The notes below the pieces were generated by a model. It searched no databases, was not told the origin of the DNA, and saw only the letters and a list, made by a program, of their open reading frames with translations. Positions 9,534 through 24,800 of a DNA stretch of 64,000 bases are shown one piece after another. Each line of letters starts with the position of its first letter. The first letter of the stretch is position 1. A program made the translations under genes and the position numbers. This DNA comes from Archilochus colubris (lineage: Eukaryota; Chordata; Aves; Apodiformes; Trochilidae). Location: contig CM041104.1 of the NCBI GenBank assembly GCA_023079485.1, positions 7,362,864-7,426,863 of the forward strand, given 5' to 3'.

Positions 9534-9848
9534 TGTAGTGGAACAGAGCGACCAGGTGCCTCTGATCATCAGGAAGTGGGTGTGAGCCGCTATCAACTCC
9601 ACCTGTGCCCAGTCAGGGCAGGGCCCCTATGGAGCATGTGCAAGACCATGGGGCCAATAAATAGTGAGGCTCACACCCACTGAGGCAGCTCATTCTGGAG
9701 CTAGTTGAGAGAGTGGCTGGTTGCTTCCATAGCAGCAGACCATCTTGCTAGTTCCTTGCTGTGGGCAATAGACTCAAACCACATCCTCCGAGTCTGTACT
9801 ACCATATTGACACCTCGATCTCGGACTAGAGACTCCTTTCCGGCTACA
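9534..9848 (+). repeat. ERV 3' LTR (315 bp)
   Basis: It aligns end to end with the 5' LTR with a single difference (T9757 versus C4364) and no indels. It ends in CTACA and is followed by the right target-site duplication. It supplies polyadenylation and could in principle act as a promoter towards PTPN1, which lies downstream in the same orientation. Confidence 0.96.
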
Positions 9849-9854
9849 TGAAGG
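9849..9854 (+). repeat. Right target-site duplication of the ERV (TGAAGG)
   Basis: Identical to the six bases at 4135-4140. It confirms an unrearranged integration. Confidence 0.93.
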
Positions 9855-12800
9855 TATCGTGTTACTGTAAAACTGAGAGTGGCCTCAGGAGCGAAACCCA
9901 GGCACCTTGCTAAGCTTTGACCTCTACCAGTAGAATCAGTGATTTCCCCTTAATGGAAGTAATCATTCTGTTCTGAATTTGCCATCTTTGTGGTATCATG
10001 GCAGACCCTAAAGCACGGCTTACAAATTTTAATTAAAATGTGCTAGCATAACCATAGTTGTCACCATGTTTTTAGGGGAACCCAACACATTGACAGGCCT
10101 GCACTGCAGCTCTTGGGGATATTTTCTTTTCAAAGCTGTTCTTCCAAATATGCATTCAATATTGTTACACTCCTCAAACAATTTCATGCAAGAGCCATCA
10201 AAGCAAAGAGGAACAGACACACTCATGCCCGTGTGCATGTCAGAAAATTTCACCAAACTAGTAGTGGTGTCTAGGCTGGGAAATAGTCCCAGCAGTAACA
10301 CAGAGCTTTTGTCAAGGTACAACAGCATAAATGAGGTGTCCCTGTTCCTTTCCTACTTGGATGGGTTTCATCTCTCTGTCTTGAAGCTGCCTACAAGGTA
10401 AGTACCTAATCCATGGTGGTCACCAAGCCCTCCCTCTGCCAGTGAAGATGGGCAGATGGGATGAATTGTTCTCTGGTACCTGATTTATCACTCCTTTAAG
10501 TCCCGGCTTCTGTGTACCAACACAGGAACTTTGATGTCTTATTTTTAGAGCAATTTTTGTGGTTTTAGAATGAAAGTCTGAGTGTAGCTGGACCCTAATT
10601 TCAGTGAAGAGAATAATGTGCAGGCAGGTCAAAGAGGAATGTGCTGGGCAGTGGTAATCTTGACTCAATTATCTATCTGTGGGGGTTGAAATATAGTTAG
10701 TGTTTCATGGTTAGGTACCAGCTGGTGTTAAGATTTTGCTTAACTGAAGAGCCATTATTTACCATTAATAAAACTGGTACCATGACACATTCCTTATGGC
10801 ATAGGTGTGCTTTCATATCTTGGCAACGGTAGCAGGAGGAATTATTCTACCTGACTTGCAGTCTTGTCTTCATTGTAAAAGGAAAAAATAATCAAGCTGT
10901 AATTACCCAGCTAGGAATTAAATGAACCCAACTGAAAATACTGAATGAAGGAAGATGACTTCTAACAGCTTCCCAAACTTATCTTGCTTGGATACCATCA
11001 CTGACAGTGCCAGCTCCTGGCTCTCACTGGGTTGGACCCATAGGCACAGCAGGCACAGCTCAATTGTTTGGAGTGTGCTGGTGTCCCAGTTTGAGGTACC
11101 ATTCAACTCATCGTGGTAAATATTCCATAAGCCTTGCCAAAATGACCTGTTTACACAAGGAAGTCAGCATGCAGCAAATTAGGATTGAATTCATAACACA
11201 CAAGCCCCTCCAATTAGTTACTGAGGTAAAGAACCCTATGATGGAGTTATTCCAAATCAGTAATTACTTTGCATGTGGGATCACAAACCCCTCCTTCAAA
11301 AATCCAACACTTCAGACTTACAAGGTTTCTATAATTTTTGCATCTTAAGCAGACCTAATAAACCAGAAGATTCAATGAGTCTTTTTTTCCCCCCTTTTTA
11401 TAAATAAAGGTGGGAAAGGGTGGGCAAGGGTGTCTATTATCCCATTAATCCTAATTTTTAGTTTCACACAATTTCTTGTTAGCCAGCACGTAACACCTAG
11501 CAGGCTTCCTAAACTGGTTTAGATGCTGAGAGGCTGATGATCTTCAGCACAGAAATGGTGTGTTTGGTGGAGCTGTTGGGAAGATGAGAATTAACTTCCC
11601 AATGAAGGGGCATTAAGGGATGCTTATAGGTGCCCAACTGGCTTCATTCTTGTTCAATTCATCCTTGGAGGCCATGGAGATTTAATTGTATTATTAATGA
11701 TATGTTACATGTGCCTGGAGACTCTAGATAAATAACAACCAAAAAGGCCTCTTGGTCAAAATAAAGAGGATTTTCCCTCCTGGTTATTCAGTTTGAGCCC
11801 TCATTTCTGCAGGAAAGCAGGCAGTGCTGCTGTGAAGCACAAACCTCTTGTCCAAACAGCGAGATGATCTGTTGGTTACCATAGCAATGGAGAGAGCTGA
11901 GGCCATTTGGGGTAGCAATTCTGCAACTCAAGTGCCTGCTGGGTGCAGCATCCCCTTGCTGAGCAGCTCAGCTGATGGACCAGGGTCAGGCAACCATGAC
12001 CAGGGCTATCTTGCAAAGGGCCCATGTAGAGCAGGGCCATTTTACAGATATTTAGCTCTTGAACATGCCTTGGCAGGCTGACCGACATAAAAAATTGTTG
12101 AAATTTAGAAATCCATCTCTCCATATGGAAATGATAGTACAACTGTCACACTGATGGCTTGCAGCATACTTGGCAGGTCACAAATACTGCAGACACCTTT
12201 GCATGGAAGGAGGAGCTATGAGGCAGCACAGCATCTGGGGCAAAGGATATTTTGGGTGGCAACTAATATTTATACCTCACTCAGTATATCTGGTAAGGAT
12301 AAGTTAAGAGAGTTAAGAGAGCAGATGGAACCCTTTAAAAATGGGAAATGCTAGAGTGACCATGAGGGAATAGCCATGACACAAAAAGCAATAAATAAAA
12401 TACATCTCAAGAGCAGTGGGGAGTGAGATTGGCCATTATCAGGTGAGGATGGTCCCTGGCATAGACCCACAAGAGCATCGGGCTGTCCATCTGCAGCAAA
12501 CATAGAGGAGCTGCCAGTAACAGTGCAGACAAGGTTAATGTTCTGGGCTGGGTGATAATCTGTCTCTCTAGCAGTCATTTAGCCTTCTGTCCTACTAGCC
12601 ACCTGCCAAGAGCAGATGATAGTACCTTTTTTCCTTTGTTTTTGTCTGACTTGGCTATTTAAAGGATTAAGCTTTCTGAGGCTGGGGATGGATCTATTAC
12701 TACAGATACAATATATATATGGAGACTGGGAGCTCAGTCTTAGAAACCCACCTAGCAGCACCAGGATCACTTGTGCTATTCTGCAACAAATGGAAGGTGG

Positions 12801-15800
12801 TGGCTTTGCCTCCTGGCAAACCCCACGGCCTCAGCATCGCACATGCCTCCCAGCAGCCAGCACCCTACCCTGCCCACACAGTAAGGAACAGGGTTTGGTC
12901 AGTCCCTGTATTCACCCTGGGGTGACAGAGCCCTTCTCTGTGCCATCCATTATGCAGGGTGACCCTGTCACCTTTGCTTACACCTCCCTGTGACAGCCAC
13001 TGCCCACCTGGGCAACACCAGGATCCCAGGACAGGTTCCCTGTACAGTGCTGGGAGCAGAGGGCTGGGTTCAACGCCTGCCTGAAACACTCTCAGGTCAC
13101 TCAGCAAACTCTTGTTTTTATTTCATGTACACAGTCAGCACAAACAGAATATTTTGTTCTCTGACCAGAACGTGGAGCCCTTCCCATGGAGTGCCCTTAA
13201 CTCCTGCTGCTCCCAGACTGAATTACAGGGATGCTGCACCTCCCCAATCTTAGTCAGGGCCTCAGAACAGCTGGAACAGATAAATGGCACCATGGCTAAA
13301 GGCATGGGAGAGCACAGGACACAAGAATAGCCTTACTGAGCTTATCCCAGCTGTGGCAGTGGCCAACTGCTTCAGAGACATCTTGTTACACAGACCCCCC
13401 CTTTAATGAGCCACCATGAAAAGCAGGGAGATATGCCAGGAGGTTAGGCTGAATTTTTCCTGACCTTAGTCAAAAAGTAAATCTATACAGTGAAGCTTGG
13501 AGATTGCAACCCTTTGACTCAACACAGAGAATTAATAACCTGAGTTTGATCTCTCACCATTCCAAAGCAGGAGTGCTCTGTTCACTTGGAATAAAATCAC
13601 ACGAAAGCCAGTTCAGCCAGGATCAAAATATTTACATGACTTCTGCACACCTGCAATGGGAATCCCTGTCTGGCTGCCAAACAGCAGGAAAAATCACAAC
13701 AACTCCTTGGCTGGGTGGCCCTGGCATATATTGCAAAGCTGACAGAGGTGACTGCTTGCTTCTTATTTATTGGCAACCCCCTTTGCTCTCTAAAGGGAGA
13801 AACACAACTTGCAACCCAGGCTGCTACTTCTTTCCCTCCAACTCGCCCATCTAGCAGAAACAGCAGGAAAAAGGGAAGGAATACCTGAGTGCAGACTTCA
13901 GGGACCTCTCAATGCCCTGCCAGCGAGAGCTGTGTAGTTAGTGGCCACCAGCATCAGCAAAACCTCTCCTGGTGCACATTCTCATCCTGACAACCATTTT
14001 TTAGCTCTTCCTGACCCATCTTAGCAAGCAGAATGAATCTATTTCGTCCTTGCATATTCCTCCCCTGCCTGAACACATCCCTGAGCCAACAGAGAAGTTG
14101 CTGTTCACACCCAGTGTCCCAAACAAGAAAGCTTCTGCCAGTGGGATCATTGTCTGGTAAAGCACATGCTGGATATGAGACCTCTGTGGGTTTACACTGA
14201 AGAAGCTTCTGGATTCCTTTAGACAAACAAATCCCTGACCAAGCAGGATTCACGCCTGGTTTGTAGGCTTTGTGCCGCCAGGCAGCTGCCGCGCTTTCTC
14301 CTATCAGCAGCAGGTAAAGTGCTTCTTATCTGGAGGGTCTGAGGGAGTTTGCAATGGGCTTTGGGACCCTCTGGGTAAAATATGGCATGGGACAGTGCTG
14401 GCACTGACTGACTTGCCAGGAGATCGGGGTTTGAGACCTGCTTGTGTTTGTCACAGCTGCAGAGAGGTAACCAGCAAGTGACTCATTTTGCAAGAGCCTT
14501 GGGACAGAAGGAATTTTGCAGAAATGAAAGATGAGCAGGTGCAGCTCTAGGATCAGTTTTCAGCAAAAGCTTTGAACCTGACTTCAGAAACTATTAAAAA
14601 ACAGTTCATTTATTTTCCAAACCAAGTGTGTTCCCTAGGGAAAGGGGAAAAAAAGTAAGTTAGGGCTGAGACTCCAACCAATCTATTCAGGACAAACCTT
14701 GAGGTGTTTGGCTCAACAAACAGAGGAGATAAGGTCCCCAGGGAGCAGTGGCTGGGAAGGGGGAGGGGACAAGCTCATGGAGTGAAATTGCCCAGAAGCA
14801 AGGCGCAGCCACTCACTTTGTAATGAAAAGCTTTATCATCTCTGCACAGATTAATGGAGCTAAAAATAGCTCTGGCTCAAAGTAAACAGTTTTATGAGCA
14901 CTCTCAGCCCTGCTGGCATGTCAGCCCCACCAGGAGCCACCGTGCCAGCAGCCACAGGGTCTGTCCCTCTGGTTCCAGCCCTGAGAGGGGCTCCTCTAAG
15001 CCCCTGCCTGCTCCTAGAGGTGACCCTGGAAGGGGCTTGCTAATGAGTTTAGCCTCATTATGAGCTCTTTTTGACTTTCACTTGTTGATGAGCCTTGCTG
15101 GATGGGCAACGTCTATAAAAACAAAATGGGTCCAAACGCAGAGAAATTTGGTCAGACATCCTGACACCCACTTTCTCTTCCCTTGCCAACAGCAACCTGT
15201 GCCCTTTCTTTGACAGCAAAAAGTGTGCCTTGTCACTAAAGCTGCTTTTACTTGTTGCTTTCTCTGCTTCTCAGGATTCTCCAAATGCAAGCTGTTAGTT
15301 CATGGCTTAGGGCATCCACGCTTTCCTTGGAGAGCCCAGCAGACCATTAGAATATGTTCTGTGTTTTGGGTTTGTTTGTTGTTTTTCTTATGATCAAAAG
15401 TTTACTTAGAGTGTTTATTTTGGGGGAGGAAGTCTGAAAAAAACCAAAAATCAAGTTGTCACTTTTTTTCCATGCGTAGCTTGTGCCATTCCTCATTTCC
15501 TTGCAATCCTGATGACATCAAGTGACACAGAGAGCTCAATGCCTGGGAACTGCAGTGGGAAGCTGCTCTTGTGTCAGGAGGCTTCATGCTGCATCCGAGA
15601 ACTATTGCAGCCCTGCTCTAACCCTGGCAGCACCAACTTCTGAGGGAAACAGGGCTCAGGATGAAAAAACCATTCAGGTCAGAGGCAGATTAGAGCCTTC
15701 TGATGAGACAATTTGTCTTCTTGGGCTTTGGAGCTTCCCAGAGAGTCCTTTGTGCCAGTGGATCTTCCTGCTGACAGCACTGCAGCTGCTCCTGGGGTGG

Positions 15801-18800
15801 GTTTCTTTGTGTTAACACCCTTGGGGATACTCTCACCCCATTTTTACACTTGCTTGAGAAGGATGCTCTGTCTTTGTCCCTCCTCCAGCTACAGGTTGAC
15901 AGTCAAGAGCTTCTTGCTCTTCCCAGAGCAAGGATGCATCTGTCTGTGCTACACCAGGGCAGAGGAGGTGGTCCCCACAACATGGGCTGCAGGACACCAC
16001 AGGATCAGTCCCTCCCTGCTCTCCACATCCCATTCTGCAACACAGACATGCGAAGAATCCCTACAATTCCCTATAGGCCAAGCCCATGGCCACCAGCAGC
16101 AGCCACCAAAGCAGAGCCAAACCTCTTGGCTGACAGCACAGCATAAAGCCAATGGATAAAACAGGAAGCAAAAAGCTCCCCAAAGACAAGCAGAGTCAAG
16201 TAGAAGCCATGGAAGAGTAGACACAGCCACTAGAAGCTGTTCTACAGAAAATCCAGAGCTACATTTTTCTACTTAGAAAGAGTTTTGATGGAAAACATTT
16301 GAATGTTGCTTGTAGAGGATAGTCTTGACTGTTGCTTGTAGGGGATTGGTGGACTCTGATGCTTTGGGAGTATTCTCTTTGACCAAACCTCTAATACTTT
16401 GGGAGGTTCTTCCCAGGACCAGACTAACAGGACTGGTAAGTTTTAGTAAGCCAAGGCAAATCTTATTTTAAAATAAGTATATATATTGTACTCCTGGCTT
16501 TCTGAAGTGCTTTGACATTACCACTGCTAGACATTACCTGTGCTGTAATGGTGCTGGCCACAGGCTACAAAAAAAATGCCTGGGTTGCTGCTGCAGCAGC
16601 ATTTGCATCCTTACCAGACTTGCCCCTCAAATCCCACAGTCCAAGTAATAGTACCAAGCATGGCCTCCTGGAGCGCTTGTATGCTGAAACAGAGAAAAAA
16701 GTGCAGCCTGGCCAGGCTGATGTGGGCATCCACAGGGGCTGTGCAGGTCCCTGGGGACAGTGTGGCAGAAACCTCCTCCCTCTGTCACATCTCATGAAGA
16801 CAGGCAAGGCTTTGGGGTGCATCCCTACAGCTACTTTAGGATAAGCAGTAACATGTGACTCAAAAGCACTGGAGAGAGAGATGACTTTGTGCCAAGTGAT
16901 ACATCTCAGGAAATTAAAGTGACTTCTCAGGGCTGGTTTTGAAATAAACCAGACTTGAATCAGGAGGCAGAGCTACATGAGGTCAGTTTGGGAAGGCACT
17001 GAGCACGGGTACATTTTGCATTGCCAAAGGCCCATTCCCCTTGCTCCAGGCTTCCATGTTGTCATCAGGGTGTTTCCTACACCACCTCTTGCTTTTTTTG
17101 TTGTTTTTATCTCTTCCCATGTGTGATGGCAGGGGTGTGGGTATCTATCACAGAACATGGCAATTTTTTGGATGCGCTCAGGCAGATTCTGGCTGGAGGA
17201 GGCAAGGCCAGCAGAAATGAAAACATTATTGTACACTCCCAGGATGGAGTTTTTTTGCCAGTTCATAAATGTATGCAATGAAAACAATGTTTCTGAACAA
17301 AATCAAAGCACTAAATTATTTTTCAGTCATCTGAATGTTTCCATTTGGAATGCTGAATAAAGAGCCCTATTTCTAACCCAAGAGGGATTTTATTAGCACT
17401 CAGTGCATTTAGCGCAAGCACAAACCAGTTCTGAAATCATCCAGGGTACAGCTTGAATAATGGGGAAATTATCTTATGAACACAAATATCCACAATATAT
17501 AGTACCAATGGAAGCTTCATCATCTGGTATGTGCTCAGTTGCATCATGGCCTGCTTTCCACTACATTAGTGCTTTATTTATTTGCTGTGGTAGGCAGGGA
17601 GAGCTAAGTCAATTTTTAATTTAATATAAAACTAAACTTGAATTTTGCAATAATGCAGCTTTTTAGTACTATTTTGTTTCTTTGTTAATGTTTATTGTAG
17701 CATCATTTCTGCTTGCAAACACTGAACACCTCTGTAAGTGGTATTCAGTTCTCTTCTGAGAGAACCCCATTTCTGGCCAGTTAAAGTTACGATGGCTCAC
17801 TTTATCATGTATATGTACAACTACCACAATGATTGTCCTCACCAATCATTGTCAAATAACTCATTATTTTCAGCACTGCACTGACTTCCTAAAGCTTTGA
17901 GTTATACAGTGCAGTGAACTAACTTGTCCTGTTTGAAGCAAGAGGTTGAACAAGTTTATCAATAAACCAACCAGTATTTCTGTCAGTCTCTTAAACAAAT
18001 ACAAGAAAGACATCCTAAAGTCAACACCAAAAAAATTTTTCATATGTCAATAAAAACAAATATTCCTGTGTCAATATAGCAAAACAAATTTGGCTGGGAA
18101 ACAGGCATGCAGCCTTGTTTCAGTAAAACCTGAACACAGTCTAAGAACACATGGTCTAAAATACTGCCAGCTCTCATCTCTTCTGAGATGCATTTTTAAC
18201 TATTTCAAGGCTATGTTGCAAGTCCTAAGAATATTACACAGATTACCATAATTATGTACATTGGTATCTGAACCTTGTCAGTGGATACTTTGTACCAAAC
18301 CTCTAAGTATCCAGCTGCTCTTCATCGCGTTACAAACCTTTACCATGCTTTTTTAAAATAACTCTGCACTTGGGGCACAATCAAATCTTCCCAACTTAGC
18401 ACTATGCTCATTATCATCCTACTTCTTAAACATTCCCTCCCACTCAGCCCCCACCCCTTTTTTATCTTCCCACAAGGTACACACCTGTAACTCTTAAGCT
18501 AGAAAAGCAAAGTAAAGGACCTCATAGCACTGTGACTTAACTCTCAGGGTACTTTATGTACAGCACTTGCCAGACCTGACAGTTGACAGTACTTATTTTG
18601 GACACATTTGCTGATAAGGATGAATGAGTTTGTACATTTCCTCAAAAACTCCACATTCCATTAATAAGCACCTCAGAGAACAACTAGTCTAGCAGTAATC
18701 CTGACACCTCATTCCGCTGCTCAGCTTCTTGAAGTACATATTCTAGAGAACCATCCAGTTAGCCCATCATAGTCACATGAATGCTTTGCTTGGATATCTC

Positions 18801-21800
18801 TGGCACATTTTGTGGATGAACACACTTAAACTTTTCATCTTAAAGCAGCATCTGTCATCAGAGGGGTTGAGAGGTTGTAATGCATTTCAGGCATATGGTT
18901 TAAGCTTATAAAGATCTCATGTATATATAAAATTACTTCGCTTTTTTAGCCACTCCAGGGACGGATACTCTCTTTCCATGACATAAATTACATTAAAAGG
19001 CAGTAACATGAACTGCAATCCCTTCTTTGATGTCCTCTATTTCTTCTTAGACCTTTATAGAGCTGCATAAAAGGAACTTTGACCTAACAGTAAACAGAAA
19101 CTTCCAAAAGTGGGATGCAAGTAGAGTTTGAAAATGGTATCCAAACTACTGGTATCAAAAATTAGAGGGAAGAAGAAAACATTTTTCTATGTAACAAGTT
19201 TCCATTTTTATTCCTATTTGTGAACAATGATGCTACATTGATGTGAAATTTGCATCACTGGAGATTAATTTGTATTGAAAAAGTAAATTAATAATGGAAC
19301 AACTCCTAGGAAAGGGAGAGAAGGCAGTGGGTGATAATAGAATGCACCATTGGGTGAACATTGAGTGAGATCTAGAAAATGACATTTTTTCTCTTTAGTC
19401 TTCCTGTGTATCCAATACAGACTCTATAGAAATAATGAACATAAATTATGAAAAGACATATAAAATATATAAAATAAACTATGAGACAGTGTAGAGTTAA
19501 CAAAAAAATTCTCAGTCAGCTATCTCTCTTAACACATGTTGCAAACACTTGCATTTCTTCTTTTCCCAGATCTGCATTCTCTGAAGAACATTGTAATTTA
19601 TTGTCTTAAGCCATATTTGGTATTTAGTGCCTGCAGAAGCTTGTGAAAAAAAGTATCTGTTTGTTACATGAAAACAAAAACATGTTGTGGTTTCACCTCA
19701 GTTTCTTTCCTTCTCCCCCACTTCTGAAGAGAAGAGACAATTTTAAGACACAGGAAAAGTAAACAAATGAGATACACAAAAATACACAAACACAAAGACA
19801 AGCAAAACCAACTCCTAAGTTAAGAAAAAAATGGAACTTGTGCCTGGGGTAAAGTATGCAAAAGTGGTGATTTGTTCAAGGGCAGAATTTTGGCATTTTT
19901 CTTTAGCTTCAAGTAAATAAATAAGACAAAGAAAAGTCTTTCCATTTGATTGTTTTACAGTGCCTAGGGCTATTTACATTGGACACTCCCTGCAACTGTT
20001 TTCATTTAGAGATGAGTGAAGTGGTTCAATTAAAACATGCACATTTCTGAACCTTTCCTGTGAACAGAACAGAATATTTCTGGAGAGGTTCAAGGAAGTC
20101 CAGTTAATTGTCATGATTTACCTCTTTATACTCATATGTGTTGTGACACTCTCTGGATTCAAAAGTGCTACCATATAAGCCAGTTCTATTATATTGTGCT
20201 TAATTCTACTGATCAAAAGTTTGAACTGGTTGGGCTAGCAGCATGGAAATTTGGGGGAACTAACCCAAATAAGATGTGAAGTTTTGAGGTCCACCCATTA
20301 CGAAGTTCCCACACCCACTACTGTGCCCTTTACTTGTGTGGGAAAAAAAGGAGCTGTTGCAATTTCTTAGGAAAAGAGTGCTGGAGCATTAAAGCCTCAG
20401 GGTAGGGTCTACACTGCAGACTTCTGGAGGCATGAACAGTGTAGATGAGAGTTGTGAAGAGGTGTGTGAGATATGGAAGGAGAAACCATTCATGTAAAAA
20501 CAATTCAATACCCAGCACTTCGCTGCTGAGATGTTTTTCTCTGGTAGGATAGTTAAGTTTCACTGCACTGCTTTAGTACAAAGTACCTGTGCTGTAACTA
20601 CTATGCTAGAAGCACCTTTGTCTCTAAGGCTAATTAGTATTCCTTCCCCCAGTAAAGCCTAGAGACACAGGTAAGTGTCATCTTAGTGCTTAGAATCCAG
20701 GTATCTCAGCAACCTAAAATCAGTGGAATATTCTCCTCTGTTTTGCAATCCATCTGTGACATCTATTTCCCACATCACCATACACATTCATTGCATCCCT
20801 GTCCACTCACACGCAGAAAATAAAGCCTCAAAGCTACAATGCCAAAAGACTTAGAAAATTAAAGACAAGCTAGCAGACAGAAGTGACTGCAAGCTTTCCT
20901 ATGGATCCCAACTTCAGCAGCTCAGCAAGTGCTGGGAAAATACAATTTGTAAATCTACAAATTGTAGATCCCAAATGTGGTGTTAGTTTCTCAAGCAGTT
21001 TTACTAAGCTCTTCTTGTGAAAAGGAGTCAATCTGAGCTCTTCTTCCTTTGTGGGAAATAAATTAAGAGCAGTAAAACTGGCACCCTACAAAAGAAATAA
21101 GATATGCCTCCAGAAATAACTGGTCTTTAGAAGACAATATGAAAATAGTCACTGTCGCTTCAATGAAATACTGGTTAAAATGGATGCACTCTAACTTTCC
21201 TATCACTGTTTTTTTTTCACGTTGAGGCTTACCTGAAACTAGAGGGCTCTCATTCTTCCCCTAGGTAAAAAGAATTTCAGGGCACTCTTTCCACATAAGG
21301 CAATTTCTTTGCTTTTACTTACAGGGGTTTTTTTTTTGGCTGTTAATATTAAGCTCAACATTGAGCTCTGCTCAGAACTCTTTTATCTGTGCTTCTCAGG
21401 GATCATACTAAGTCTGTGTGACATCAGGAGATGGCATATGGAAATAGCTCCAAATAGAATCATTTAAATATAAACTTAAAACATACTGCATCACTGAAAT
21501 CCCAGATGTATTTGTGGTGTCTCAAGATGAAGTCTTCAGTGGCAAACTGGCTCGTGGTATTGATACATGTCTTCTGTTATTCTGCTGCCCCAGCAGCAAT
21601 GTGTTCTGCTATTCTAGAAAAGCTGTTTGTGTAACCATGTGGTTCACTATACTAGAGACCTGATCTTGCTTAAAATTAACTCAGGAAAAAAACCTAGGTG
21701 CTTTTTTTTAGCACCAGTTTCCAGCTCCATTTCCAAGCACAGCTGCATAAATAATTGGGCTGGCACAACTGAAAGGGTGGTATACCACAGAAACCAGCAA

Positions 21801-24800
21801 CAGGTGGCAAAGGAGGTGAGGCTAGGTCAGTTCTGCTGCCAAACACTTTGCACTTGGATGCACAGCCTCAAGCCTCATCAGCAGTTCATGTATACAATTC
21901 ATGTAGCTTCAAACTAAGTGTCCTGGGAGTGATTAACTCAGAACAATCTGCAAACCATACAGGAAACTCATGTAAATACACAACTGGCTTGCCTGCACTG
22001 AATGTCTACATGTTGGAGTGACAGCAATGACATAATTGTCTGAATATTAAACTAATGGTGTATCAGAAACTCAAATAATAGCTAATGCCTCCTTGCCTAT
22101 GTAAAAACAGCAGCCACCAACACTGAAGAACAACAGACATTCCTTTGAACACTTGAGTCTTCAGCTTGAGGTGAAAAATATTTATGCCTACAAGACTACA
22201 GGTCAGCAGACTTAAACACTCACCCATCCTGTAGCCCTGGGATACACAGGTGAAGGTGAATCCAAACTCAGATATGCCGTATCTTCTGTAAGGAAAAAGG
22301 ACTATTTAAAGAAAAGGTGGCTGAAAACTTTCTCTCATTGCATAAAGCAAAACACTGCATAAAGCATAAAACAGTGAGTGAAAGGCTTGGGGTAGAATAT
22401 CCTATAAATAGAAAACATACCCGTAAGATTTTTTTATGACAGTAGTGAGCACACTGAGACACTGAGTCCTATATGACAAGATAACTGCATTTTGAAATCT
22501 CTATTTAGAACACTAAGCAACTTGGCAAGATTTTAACACAGACTTCCAAAAACCTAATGTTGCAAAACTTCAGCCAGGTCTGCAAGTGTAATTTTATTAA
22601 CATCACATCCATAAGAAAGTCTTTCCACGAACCATTTCCCTATTAGTTACTACTTGACCTAAAATTCTTTCAAGTAAAATTATTCAAAACTGCAACTGCT
22701 GTGAGCAGTAAGGACTACAGTGCCATCCAATGGTAAAATGGTCTTTAGCAGCTATGACCTCCTTACAGATTCCTTCTCTAGATGTTTCTGCCACAGCCTG
22801 GCATTAAATTTAAACACATTCTGCAAATCCCCTGAAGGCTGAAAGATATCAGAAGCAGGAAAAGGTGCACATGTTCACATATATGTTTTTCACTTCTCCC
22901 ATAGGCACAATTTGTCATAGTACTGATGGCTCAAACTGCAATGTACCTCAATGTACCTCTTCCTTCCTTTTCCCACAGAATTGTCAGATTATTACTAAGG
23001 CTAGTTCAGTGTAAACTGATCTACTTTGCAAAAAAAAAGTTATTCTTACACTTCTTTAATAGATGCAGTAAGCAGCGTTTGGCATCCTGGTCCATATCCG
23101 CAACTTTCTCAAACTGCTTTGAACCAAGGCAAATGAAGAGAGGATAAGAAATGTGTGTTTGAACTTGGACAAGCACCTTGCTTTTTTATAGTGGAATAAG
23201 TAACAAGATCCAACCGTTTATTTTGGATTCTCATTTCCTTTTCAAGTGCCAGTTTCCAATGGACACTTCACCAACTGAAAATCCTGAATCAGAATATATT
23301 GGGATGAAAAAAAAATATGCCTCAGGTTAAAAGGGTAGGAATTATTTTGGGGAGGGACTGACTTCCTCTGTGAAGTGCAAAATGGGTTGTGTCCTGAGAT
23401 CACAGACCTAACCCTCCATTATTATAAGACTCTAAATCACTAGTAATGCTTTTAATCTTTTCTGTTGTTTTCCTGCAATGTTTTGCAGGTTTTGCAATTT
23501 CTACCATTTTGTAAGGTACATTGTAAATTTCACATAGGCTGTTAGGAAATGTTTTGCTACCCTGAATCTGTGTGGAGAGTGCAATTTAAGACTAAATGGC
23601 TACTAAATGATTGCACACATTTGTAGGGCACAGGTCTGTGTTAACCAAGTGGCTTTGTTCAGCCCATACTCTTGACTGGAATATCATTCTTTGATTCTAC
23701 TGGGAGAGGCATTCAAAGACATAGAGTCTGTTGAGTCCAGTTCAGGATTACAGTAAACAGGCATTGACCCCTTTTGGATTCAACTATAATTATAAATACA
23801 AAGATTAATTTTCTTTCTTTACACTGCAAGTCAGGACTGGAAATGTCATGAAAAGAGATCTTCTCATAAAAATTCCAATCCAGTAATTCCTATTACCTAT
23901 TCTATTCTACTCTATCCCAATCATCACTAGATTGTGTTATGATTGGATTCCTCTTAAGAAGGAAATAGCTTAGAAGCCCCTGGAAAAAAATATTTCAAAA
24001 CAAGCCAGGCTATGCAAGGGTCACTTTTCCCTGCAGAAGCATTTTAGACCCTATACTGAAGGAAAATTAATTAGAACTTTAAAATGTTACTTGATTAAGT
24101 GGGTCAAGGATGATCTCTTCATCCTGTTTTTGCACAGAGCCCAATTTAGAAAGGGACAGTCTATGCATGTGACCATTGATTCATGAGACCCTTTAGCATT
24201 GCTGCAGCAGTGATTTTGTGCTACATTTTGTCATTTTCAAACAACGAAAAACTATGGTTGTAGTTTCCAGAAGACAGTAACTGCTCTAGTCCTTGTTTCA
24301 TAGTTATGATATGCAGCACAGACTCACAGCAGTGCTGCAGCCTTCTTCAAGTACACCCGCCCTGAACTTTAGATACCACATCTACTCTGATTCTAAATTT
24401 CAGGCTCTTCCTTGGAGAATCAGAAGCACAGAAGCGGGTAACTCAGGACATTGATATCATTATCATTACTGGAAACAATTAATTTCAAAGAATAAATCTG
24501 CTTCATTACTCGAGCAGCTCTGCTCCTACACAATTGTCTGCAGTAATGCTTCCAAAAGGAGACACGGAGCAAACAATTTTAATACTTCATTAACTTTATC
24601 CAATGTTAGCCACGGAAAAGAGTGACACCAAGCGGTTACTTTTACTGGTGTATACATTTCTCGTTACCACAGGTAAATTTTCTCTCTCCGTGGCCTCTTT
24701 ATTAGAGATGATCAGGAAGCCCGGATAAATTACTAAGATTTGAGAAGAGGATAGAGTCATGCACTGAGTTTAGCTGAATTAAGTGGCTGCTAAGCACCAT

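Larger units (their letters stand above)
4141..9848 (+). mobile_element. Young env-less class II (betaretrovirus-like) endogenous retrovirus, complete LTR to LTR
   Basis: The element is 5,708 bp long. In order it has a 5' LTR, a tRNA-Ala primer-binding site, gag (capsid and two zinc knuckles), pro (dUTPase then protease), pol (RT, RNase H, integrase), a low-complexity tract, a polypurine tract and a 3' LTR. Gag, pro and pol lie in frames 1, 3 and 2, so each step is a -1 shift, as in betaretroviruses. The LTRs are equal in length and differ at one base (C4364 versus T9757), which points to very recent insertion. There is no env: pol stops at 9346 and only 187 bp separate it from the 3' LTR. 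The 5' part of gag has a frame break and no usable ATG was seen. It sits about 18.8 kb upstream of the PTPN1 start codon in the same orientation. The exact lineage would need phylogenetic placement. Confidence 0.95.
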